Positions 24,866 through 30,412 of a DNA stretch of 37,357 nucleotides are shown in pieces. The notes below the pieces were generated by a model that was not told the DNA's origin, made no database searches, and saw only the letters and a list, made by a program, of their open reading frames with translations. Location: the NCBI GenBank assembly GCA_009668975.1, contig SBEG01000033.1, positions 1 to 37,357 on the forward strand. Direction: 5' to 3'. Position 1 is the stretch's first letter; each line of letters opens with the position of its first letter. This stretch comes from Deltaproteobacteria bacterium (GTDB lineage: Bacteria > Desulfobacterota > Desulfuromonadia > Geobacterales > Geobacteraceae). The position numbers and the translations under genes were made by a program.

Positions 24866-25591
24866 ATGACACGAGACGAAGCGCGCTCAAAAATAATTTT
24901 TGCCCTGGACGTGGACAGCTTCAACGCCGCCAAGCAGTGGGTGGCCACTCTGGCCGGCCGCGTCGGGATGTTCAAGGTGGGCAAGCAGCTCTTCACCGCT
25001 TACGGTCCCGATATCGTCCGCATGATCGAGAATTTCGGTGCAGAGGTCTTCCTAGACCTGAAGTATCATGATATCCCCAACACGGTGGCCATGGCCTCCC
25101 GCGAGGCTGCGCGGCTCAAGGTGAAGCTCTTCAACCTCCATGCCCTGGGCGGCTACGAAATGATGGCCCGCACCAGGGAGATGATGGACCGGGAGTTTCC
25201 CGCCGAAGACCGGGCCAGGGTTCTGGCGGTGACCATCCTCACCTCCTCTACGGAGGAAACCTTGCGGGATGTGGGCATCGAACACCCGGTGGCTGAAATG
25301 GTCCCACGGCTGGCGCTCCTGGCAAAAAGGGCCGGACTCGATGGCGTAGTCGCCTCCCCCCGGGAGGTACCGCTGATCAGGCAGGCCTGCGGCGATGATT
25401 TCCTTATCGTGACGCCGGGGGTGCGGCCCTCCTTTGCCGCAACCGATGACCAGAAGAGGATTATGACACCCGCGGAAGCCGTCGCTGCCGGAGCAGACTA
25501 CCTGGTAATCGGCCGGCCGATCAGTGCAGCTGCCGACCCGCAGCAGGCGGTTGAGGCAATCGTGGATGAAATTGTTGATGAAATGAATTGA
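24866..25591 (+). CDS. pyrF: Orotidine 5'-phosphate decarboxylase
   Basis: Final step of UMP synthesis, decarboxylating OMP. The 241-residue TIM barrel has FALDVD near 12-17, the catalytic DLKYHD (D64, K66, D69), VTILTS, GVVASPREV, and the phosphate loop TPGVRP...GADYLVIGRPI. It starts eight bases after the proS stop, with GAGGA between them, so it is co-translated with proS. Confidence 0.97.
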   Translation: MTRDEARSKIIFALDVDSFNAAKQWVATLAGRVGMFKVGKQLFTAYGPDIVRMIENFGAEVFLDLKYHDIPNTVAMASREAARLKVKLFNLHALGGYEMMARTREMMDREFPAEDRARVLAVTILTSSTEETLRDVGIEHPVAEMVPRLALLAKRAGLDGVVASPREVPLIRQACGDDFLIVTPGVRPSFAATDDQKRIMTPAEAVAAGADYLVIGRPISAAADPQQAVEAIVDEIVDEMN

Positions 25592-25683
25592 TGAGTCTAT
25601 GGGTCCGCTTCGCTGAAAGGGTTGAAAAGGAAAACCCAAAAACACTTGAACCCATCAACACATGAACCGGCTGAAAGGAACCA

Positions 25684-26427
25684 ATGAAAGAAGAGATCAT
25701 TTACGGGCTGAATCCGGCCATGGAAGCACTCCGCGGGACCAGGAAGGCCTTTGAGCTATTTATCGCCGGAACCAGTGCGGATAAAAGGCTGGAGAAACTC
25801 CTGAAACTGGCCGCTGAAAAAGGTGTTCCGGTCAGACACCGGGAAAAAGCCGATCTCTCAAAGCTGTGCGGCAACGACCACCATCAGGGCGTTGCCCTGC
25901 GGGTCGAAGGTTTTGCCTACGCAGAGTTCGATGCGATCCTTGACCGCTGCCGCGACTCGGGGGAGAACGGGCTGATCATCGTGCTGGACGGCATCCAGGA
26001 CCCGCACAACCTCGGCGCAATCATTCGCAGTGCCGCCTGCGCCGGAGCCCACGGTGTGATCATCCCCAAAGACCGGGCGGCAGGGGTCACTCCCACGGTG
26101 GAGAAAGCTTCGGCCGGTGCGGTGGAAACAATCCCGGTGTCACAGGTAACCAACATCGCCCAGACCCTTGAGGAATTGAAAAAAGCCGGGTTCTGGATCT
26201 ACGGGGCCTCGGACAATGCCTCGGCCCTCCTCTATCAGCAGGACCTCACCGGCGCCTCGGTGCTGGTGATCGGCAACGAAGGGGAAGGCATCCGTCCTCT
26301 GGTCCGCAAGAAATGCGACGCCGTCTTCTCGATCCCCATGCAAGGCGGTATCAACTCCCTCAATGCCTCGGTGGCCACCGGCATCGCCCTGTTCGAGGCT
26401 GTGCGGCAACGGCTGAATAAAATCTGA
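25684..26427 (+). CDS. rlmB: 23S rRNA (guanosine-2'-O)-methyltransferase RlmB, SpoU/TrmH family
   Basis: Methylates the ribose of G2251 in the 23S rRNA P-loop. The 247-residue protein has an N-terminal L7Ae-like RNA-binding domain (3-75) and a SPOUT knot with LDGIQDPHNLGAIIRSAACA (motif 1), VIGNEGEGIRPL (motif 2) and IPMQGGINSLNASVATGIAL (motif 3). AAAGGAACC precedes the ATG. A generic tRNA 2'-O-methyltransferase of the same family is the alternative. Confidence 0.93.
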   Translation: MKEEIIYGLNPAMEALRGTRKAFELFIAGTSADKRLEKLLKLAAEKGVPVRHREKADLSKLCGNDHHQGVALRVEGFAYAEFDAILDRCRDSGENGLIIVLDGIQDPHNLGAIIRSAACAGAHGVIIPKDRAAGVTPTVEKASAGAVETIPVSQVTNIAQTLEELKKAGFWIYGASDNASALLYQQDLTGASVLVIGNEGEGIRPLVRKKCDAVFSIPMQGGINSLNASVATGIALFEAVRQRLNKI

Positions 26428-26457
26428 CAGCCTGCTTTTGCGGTCGTGACCATTCCG

Positions 26458-26526
26458 AATTCGACAAAAAAAGCCGGTTCCCCCCGTGGCTAGTCGGTTT
26501 GTTAATCTGTGGCAAAATTATTCTAA
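26458..26526 (+). repeat. Left inverted-repeat arm
   Basis: Begins AATTCGAC followed by A7 and AGCCGG, and continues through GTTAATCTGTGGCAAAATTA. Read on the minus strand it ends in a GC hairpin plus T7, so it also resembles an outward-pointing terminator. Confidence 0.75.
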
Positions 26527-26535
26527 TGAACACAA

Positions 26536-26571
26536 GCCCCTTCAAATTTCTTTGTTTGAAGGGGCGTTTTT
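26536..26571 (+). terminator. Perfect hairpin with T tail inside the left arm
   Basis: GCCCCTTCAAA-TTTCTTTG-TTTGAAGGGGC, a perfect 11-bp stem, followed by GTTTTT. It could terminate rightward transcription from rlmB and shield the element. Confidence 0.8.
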
Positions 26572-26589
26572 AATGATTCATTCCTTTTT

Positions 26590-26613
26590 GCTAGAAAAAA
26601 TATTTTTTCTAGC
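26590..26613. repeat. Perfect 24-bp AT palindrome
   Basis: GCTAGAAAAAAT followed directly by its reverse complement, with no loop, 40 bases downstream of the antitoxin-like ORF stop. It may be a protein-binding palindrome or a hairpin. Confidence 0.75.
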
Positions 26614-26651
26614 TCCCGCTGGTTGCATTCTAATAATTCATTTACGTTCTG

Positions 26652-26852
26652 CTATTTTTTGCGTCGAACTCTAACTTCAATTTTGGCAAATACTTCTTCA
26701 TGGGGCACGAATTCGGTCTCAATAGCATCGGCTTTCTTAACAGCATCTTCGACTTGTCGCCGAAACCATTTATCATATTCTTCCACATCTTTATTGCACA
26801 TAATAGCTTCTACTCCTGATTTATTTGCGTATTGTGGCGCTGTTTTAATCAT
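26652..26852 (-). CDS. Small orphan antitoxin-like protein (StbD/RelB-like)
   Basis: The 66-residue protein has a short N-terminus and an EEYDKWFRRQVEDAVKKADA helix, then TEFVPHEEVFAKIEVRVRRK. The layout YDxWFRxxVxxA...PHEEV resembles small stability-determinant/StbD-type antitoxins, in which the C-terminal helix normally clamps a RelE/ParE toxin. No toxin ORF lies on either side, so it is a solitary antitoxin or something else. The ATG at 26850-26852 lacks a Shine-Dalgarno site. The internal ATG giving MCNKDVEEY has AGGAG 11 bases upstream and is an alternative start. Base composition is AT-rich and unlike its neighbours. Confidence 0.5.
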   Translation of the reverse strand: MIKTAPQYANKSGVEAIMCNKDVEEYDKWFRRQVEDAVKKADAIETEFVPHEEVFAKIEVRVRRKK

Positions 26853-26929
26853 ATTGTTTATTTAGTTATAAATTACGAAGCAAGACCCTATGCCTAGTCC
26901 CTTAAAATTAGAACATTTTGCATAAAGAA

Positions 26930-26964
26930 AGCCCCTTACTCCCTGAACCTGAAAATAAGGGGCT
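26930..26964 (-). terminator. Hairpin inside the right arm
   Basis: AGCCCCTTA (26930-26938) pairs with TAAGGGGCT (26956-26964). The minus strand continues TTCTTT, so it could stop leftward transcription entering the element from ppiA. It is the counterpart of the left-arm hairpin. Confidence 0.6.
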
Positions 26965-26971
26965 ATTTGCC

Positions 26972-27042
26972 AATTAAAAATTATTTGCCACAGATTAACA
27001 AACCGGCTAGCCCCCGTGGGTTCCGGCTTTTTTTGTCGAATT
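26972..27042 (-). repeat. Right inverted-repeat arm
   Basis: Mirror of the left arm: GCCACAGATTAACAAACCGG, then a C-rich block, CCGGC, T7 and GTCGAATT. Ends 16 bases before the ppiA-like stop codon. On the plus strand the CCGG...CCGGC hairpin plus T7 resembles an outward terminator. Confidence 0.75.
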
Positions 27043-27057
27043 GAATGACGTAACGAA

Positions 27058-27633
27058 CTATTTCAGAATCTTCACCGACCTGATTTCAACCGGCTCAAGA
27101 GGAACATCCCGCATCCCCTTCCGCACGCCGGTCGTCACCCCGGCAATTCTGTCCACCACATCCATGCCCTCAATCACCCTGCCGAACACCGCATAGCCAG
27201 AGCCATCCGGCTGGGGGCGATTCAAGCCATCATTGTTCACCAGGTTGATGAAAAACTGGGCGGTGGCACTGTCAGGATTCGAGGTGCGGGCCATGGCGAT
27301 GGTTCCCCGCTCATTTTTGAGGCCGTTGAGAGCTTCATTCGGAATCGGCATACGAGTCGGCTTCTGCTTCAACTCCGTGGTAAACCCGCCACCCTGAATC
27401 ATGAAGCCGGGAATTACCCGGTGAAAAGTAGTGCCGCTATAGAAACCATCCTCCACATACGTGAGGAAGTTTTTTACCGTCAGGGGCGATTTTTGCGGGA
27501 AAAGCTCGATCTTTACTTTTCCCAGAGATGTCTCCATCAGCACCTTCGGGTTCTTACCCGCGGCCACCGCGGAAGTCACAAATACACCGATTATTAAAGT
27601 GAAGGTTACAGCACTGAGCATCTTTTTGAACAT
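27058..27633 (-). CDS. ppiA: Periplasmic cyclophilin-type peptidyl-prolyl isomerase
   Basis: The 191-residue protein has a Sec signal peptide (MFKKMLSAVTFTLIIGVFV, cleavage near residue 25 after SAVAA) and a compact cyclophilin domain with FHRVIPGFMIQGGG (catalytic Arg), AMARTSNPDSATAQFFINL and the loop GYAVFGRVIEGMDVV. It folds or chaperones exported proteins in the periplasm. I chose the ATG at 27633 (GAGGAAGG upstream) over a longer frame start, because the extension covers the terminator region and promoter. A TCGACA-N18-TACTAT promoter lies about 45 bases upstream. Confidence 0.93.
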   Translation of the reverse strand: MFKKMLSAVTFTLIIGVFVTSAVAAGKNPKVLMETSLGKVKIELFPQKSPLTVKNFLTYVEDGFYSGTTFHRVIPGFMIQGGGFTTELKQKPTRMPIPNEALNGLKNERGTIAMARTSNPDSATAQFFINLVNNDGLNRPQPDGSGYAVFGRVIEGMDVVDRIAGVTTGVRKGMRDVPLEPVEIRSVKILK

Positions 27634-27674
27634 AGGCACCTTCCTCGTTTTGCCGGAGATCAACAGATCGTTGC

Positions 27675-27704
27675 ATAGTAAAAAATTTTGTTCCTGTGTG
27701 TCGA
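27675..27704 (-). promoter_or_regulatory. Sigma-70 promoter of the cyclophilin gene
   Basis: Minus strand TCGACA (27699-27704), 18-base spacer, TACTAT (27675-27680), 41 bases upstream of the ATG. Confidence 0.5.
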
Positions 27705-27711
27705 TCACAAT

Positions 27712-27742
27712 CAAAAGCCGGTGCCCGAGGTAGGTTCCGGCT
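27712..27742 (-). terminator. Rho-independent terminator downstream of the parvulin gene
   Basis: Minus strand AGCCGG (27742-27737) pairs with CCGGCT (27721-27716), followed by TTTTG. The loop sequence GAACC.ACC resembles the hairpins of the inverted-repeat element about 700 bases to the left. Confidence 0.6.
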
Positions 27743-27751
27743 TCAAAATTG

Positions 27752-27779
27752 ATGGCCCCATAATCGTTCATGGGGCCAT
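27752..27779 (-). terminator. Second hairpin downstream of the parvulin gene
   Basis: ATGGCCCCAT and ATGGGGCCAT form a perfect 10-bp stem with an 8-base loop. The minus strand continues CAATTTT. It starts just past the parvulin stop codon and probably acts with the next hairpin as a tandem terminator. Confidence 0.65.
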
Positions 27780-27787
27780 GCGGCCTG

Positions 27788-28069
27788 CTATTCGGTGCGA
27801 TTGGTAATCTCGATCAGGTGGTAGCCGAACTGGGTCTTGACCGGACCGAGAACCTTGCCGATCTCGCCGGTAAATACCACTTCGTCGAACTCTTTTACCA
27901 TCTGGCCGGGGCTGAAGGTACCCAGGGCACCGCCGTCTCTTTTTGAAGGACACAGGGAATTTTCTCTGGCAACGGCAGCAAAGTCTTTTCCGCCTTCAAT
28001 CTCAGCCTTGAGTTGTTCACAGACTTCCTTGCTGGCCACAAGGATGTGGCGTGCACTTGCTCTTTTCAT
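27788..28069 (-). CDS. ppiC: Small cytoplasmic parvulin (PpiC-type peptidyl-prolyl isomerase)
   Basis: The 93-residue protein is a bare parvulin domain: RASARHILVASKEVCEQLK, GKDFAAVARENSLCPSKRDG, GALGTFSPGQMVKEFDEVVF and QFGYHLIEIT. It has no signal peptide. E. coli PpiC has the same length and layout. AGGAGACTGTA precedes the ATG. Two tandem hairpins separate it from the secreted cyclophilin, so the two isomerases are adjacent but probably separately transcribed. Confidence 0.93.
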   Translation of the reverse strand: MKRASARHILVASKEVCEQLKAEIEGGKDFAAVARENSLCPSKRDGGALGTFSPGQMVKEFDEVVFTGEIGKVLGPVKTQFGYHLIEITNRTE

Positions 28070-28244
28070 TACAGTCTCCTTTTGATGGATGTCCTCCTTA
28101 CCGCGGTAGCGGTATGACCAGGAAGCGGCAGGAATCATGGGAGTCAGGATACCACATTCCTGAACGGGAAGAGAATCTTTTTACTTCCGGCGGCAAGTTC
28201 TGAGAGGTGCAGACCCACTCGAAACCTAACCGCACAATGGTGTC

Positions 28245-28448
28245 TCAGGGCACCTTCTGCTTACGCCCAAAGACAAAATAGGCAATCGAGCCAATCAGCG
28301 GAAACAATACCACGGCCAACAGCCAGAGCAGCCTGTTATACCCCGTAAATTCACTCCGCAGAATGTCGAGCAAGGCCACGACGCACAGAATGGTGCTCAA
28401 TAAAAAGCTGATCACAAACAATTCCTGGATACCGAATCCCAAAAGCAC
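28245..28448 (-). CDS. Small two-helix membrane protein, PLDc_N-type
   Basis: The 67-residue protein has two transmembrane helices (about 8-30 and 38-60) and ends FGRKQKVP. The spacing and the WLLAVVLFPLIGSIAYFVFG second helix match the PLDc_N domain found at the start of cardiolipin synthases and as stand-alone proteins. The start is uncertain: a GTG at 28446-28448 lies close behind GGAGGAG, and a TTG two codons later has better spacing. It follows the secreted protein gene by 41 bases. Confidence 0.72.
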   Translation of the reverse strand: MLLGFGIQELFVISFLLSTILCVVALLDILRSEFTGYNRLLWLLAVVLFPLIGSIAYFVFGRKQKVP

Positions 28449-28489
28449 CTCCTCCCCACGATTTCAGAGCCATGACGGTCCCCTGAGCA

Positions 28490-29335
28490 TTACTCCGGCA
28501 ACAAGTCTCTCTTCTGTTCCTGTGCTTTGCAGGAACCTTTTCGCACAATCATTCCAAAGTCACTCTTCTTCTCATAGGCCTTCATGTGGTACTGACCCGA
28601 GGCGCGGAAAGGCCCCTCGAGTTCCAGGATAATCTCGATCAGATCATAGGGAATGACCTGCAAGCCGCCCTCCAAACATGGTTCAGCGAATTCGATACCG
28701 TACAGCCAGTCTGCTTGGAAACCGAGAAATACGCAGGCAATACCGTATTTATTAAAATCGACTTCAGGTGCCGTGGCGCCAAATGCGCTCTGCCAGAGGC
28801 TCTGCCACTCCGTGCTGTCGGTAATGACGGTAAGCAGTTCCTGCCCCTGGCGTGAAAGGTTGCCCTCCCACTCCAGGTCACCTTTGCGAACGGGTAGCGG
28901 AATTGTTTGCTCGTTTCGATCATGCCATTCCAACAGCAGGCTCTCTTTGAACCCGGACTGCACGGCAATCTCCAAAACCTGAATCAGCTGATAGGAATCC
29001 GCGACGTCAGGGTCCCGCCAGAATTTCCGATAGATCCGCACCTCCGACTTCCCGGGCGTAACACCCTGAAGCGTCACGCTTTCCAGGGGATTATGGGCAA
29101 CAATCCTGACGGAATCACCATCAACCTCCACGGGACAGCGGTAGCTTTTGCTCCCCGGAAGTGGCAGAACCAAAGTCTCTCCCACGGTGAGAACCTTTTG
29201 CGTGGGAACGACATCCGGCGTACCAGCCCGCCGATTCCCCTCGGGAAGTAATGATCCCCAGTCCGTGGCGAAAACCTGCGAAACAAACAGCAGAGACACC
29301 GTCAACGCAAGCGCGCAATGTTGAATAAACCTCAT
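28490..29335 (-). CDS. Secreted protein with PrcB_C-like C-terminal domain
   Basis: The 281-residue protein has a Sec signal peptide cleaved near residue 23 (VSQVFA-TDWG). The middle part (about 40-125, KVLTVGETLVLPLPGSKSYR and VTPGKSEVRIYRKF) resembles a bacterial Ig-like or pilotin-like beta domain. The C-terminal part (about 160-275) has a DSTEWQSLWQSAFG motif, then VDFNKYGIACVFLGF and YGIEFAEPCLEGG, as in PrcB_C-type domains of protease-complex stabilisers. That suggests an envelope role; the exact function is not known. The ATG at 29335 has GGAGG 8 bases upstream. Confidence 0.6.
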   Translation of the reverse strand: MRFIQHCALALTVSLLFVSQVFATDWGSLLPEGNRRAGTPDVVPTQKVLTVGETLVLPLPGSKSYRCPVEVDGDSVRIVAHNPLESVTLQGVTPGKSEVRIYRKFWRDPDVADSYQLIQVLEIAVQSGFKESLLLEWHDRNEQTIPLPVRKGDLEWEGNLSRQGQELLTVITDSTEWQSLWQSAFGATAPEVDFNKYGIACVFLGFQADWLYGIEFAEPCLEGGLQVIPYDLIEIILELEGPFRASGQYHMKAYEKKSDFGMIVRKGSCKAQEQKRDLLPE

Positions 29336-29482
29336 AGGAAACACCTCCGGAAATCAGTCTGGCCAAATGCTTACGGCATGACAGTCAAAAGGAGAAGAAA
29401 ACTGCTGTCTCAGTTCGGAAATACTGCCCGCCTTCTGGATGAAGTTCTTGAGTTCCTCCTGACGACAACAATTTGCTCGATT

Positions 29483-29830
29483 CTAGCGCGTAACAAGGTA
29501 GGTAATCACGAGAAAAACCAGCACAATCAACAGCAGAAGCGACCAGGCAATTATATTCGTCCGCACCTGATTGTGCACCGGCATGACCGGAAGAGTACTT
29601 CCCGTCTTACTCCGAGTCATTGCCCGGGAACAGTAGAGGAAGAGCAAAAAGCCCAGAACTGCCGAAAAAACATACGGCACCAGTGACGAGAGCAGGGAAC
29701 CTGTCTTTCCGGTCCAGATGAGAACCAAGCCGGCAACACCAACAACCGCCATTATCCCGCCCGCCAGTTTGCCCAGCATCCACGGCAGCTGCTTGATTTC
29801 GGACTTTGTCCGGTTCAAAATATCGCTCAT
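29483..29830 (-). CDS. Three-helix inner-membrane protein of unknown function
   Basis: The 115-residue protein has transmembrane helices at about 20-42, 46-68 and 91-113, and a short polar N-terminus (SDILNRTKSEIKQLPWML). I do not recognise a family. AGAGGTG lies 6 bases before the ATG. An in-frame upstream start has no ribosome site. The AT-rich non-coding stretch upstream separates it from the rightward sensor gene. Confidence 0.62.
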   Translation of the reverse strand: MSDILNRTKSEIKQLPWMLGKLAGGIMAVVGVAGLVLIWTGKTGSLLSSLVPYVFSAVLGFLLFLYCSRAMTRSKTGSTLPVMPVHNQVRTNIIAWSLLLLIVLVFLVITYLVTR

Positions 29831-30412
29831 TACTACACCTCTGCTGTAATCAGAACGAGCACCTTTTTTTAGAATTACCACAGTATCTTAAATAGTCCGA
29901 TCTCGCAAACAAATCAGCCAGCAATTCATTACCAAGAACAGCGTCTAAAGACAAGATCTGGTTACCCCACCACGTGAAAAATCGGAGGGATTTTCTCCGG
30001 GGAAAATGTACACTAATTGTCGCAGAATTGAGCCAGTTGAAAGCTGATTGTTTATTTTATTTGTGACCTCCGCAGGAAAATCAATAACCTTTCTTGACAT
30101 AATTTTATTACTCATTAGACTGATAACGCTGATCGAGGAAGAGGCGGAAATGCTGATGCAGCCTGCGGTGACGATCAAAGGTACCGTTACAGGCTGCAAG
30201 CCTCACCGGCAAGTTCCGACCCGGTCACTAGATCAGCCAACAAAAAAATGCTGGTCTCACGAAAAGTCTCCGGAAATATCACATTGTCATTCCTCGTGAG
30301 CAGGAAACCAGTTACAGCAAAACTTCACATAAAAACCGGATCTCACCTTTCGCAGGCATGACGGATTTTTGCATGGCTGTCGAAAAAGAACTCCGTGAAT
30401 ACAGGAACCAAC
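29831..30412. other. Divergent intergenic region with long leader of the CheB-CheR gene
   Basis: These 582 bases contain no credible gene. A TTGACA-N16-TAGACT promoter (30094-30121) would give the gene on the right a leader of roughly 285 bases. The leader holds small stem-loops, including GGCT-GCA-AGCC near 30190 and an ACCGG/CCGGT pairing near 30206-30226. No known riboswitch core could be assigned. Confidence 0.5.
30094..30121 (+). promoter_or_regulatory. Sigma-70 promoter upstream of the CheB-CheR hybrid kinase
   Basis: TTGACA (30094-30099), a 16-base spacer, TAGACT (30116-30121). The -35 box is perfect and the -10 box moderate. The distance to the coding start is long. Confidence 0.45.

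Larger units (their letters stand above)
26451..27047. mobile_element. AT-rich element bounded by long inverted repeats, carrying an antitoxin-like ORF
   Basis: The left arm (about 26451-26526) and the right arm (about 26972-27047) are reverse complements at roughly 85-90% by eye. Both carry CATTC, AATTCGACAAAAAAAGCCGG, a C-rich block, CGGTTTGTTAATCTGTGGCAAA and TTAAT-like tails. Inside each arm lies a second hairpin of GCCCCTT/AAGGGGC type. The enclosed DNA is strikingly AT-rich compared with rlmB and ppiA on either side and holds one small leftward ORF. No transposase is present, so it would be non-autonomous (MITE-like) or a small cassette. Clear target-site duplications were not seen. Confidence 0.6.

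Noticed and set aside
26460..27040. Integron attC site or CRISPR array in the inverted-repeat region
   Set aside because: No R'/R'' consensus boxes (RYYYAAC/GTTRRRY) in the right arrangement, and there are only two arms in inverted orientation with no repeat-spacer series.
27058..27771. Longer start for the cyclophilin gene (237 residues)
   Set aside because: The extension covers the promoter and the terminator hairpins of the neighbour. The internal ATG has GAGGAAGG and gives a clean signal peptide.
29945..30199. Leftward 84-residue ORF in the gap before the CheB-CheR gene
   Set aside because: No ribosome site; it overlaps the promoter region at 30094-30121 on the other strand and has low-complexity Ser/Ile content.
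30185..30230. GCAAGCCTCACCGGC resembles part of a GEMM (c-di-GMP) riboswitch
   Set aside because: The conserved CACGCACAGGGCAAACC half and the GACGCAAAGCC motif are absent and the two halves do not pair correctly.
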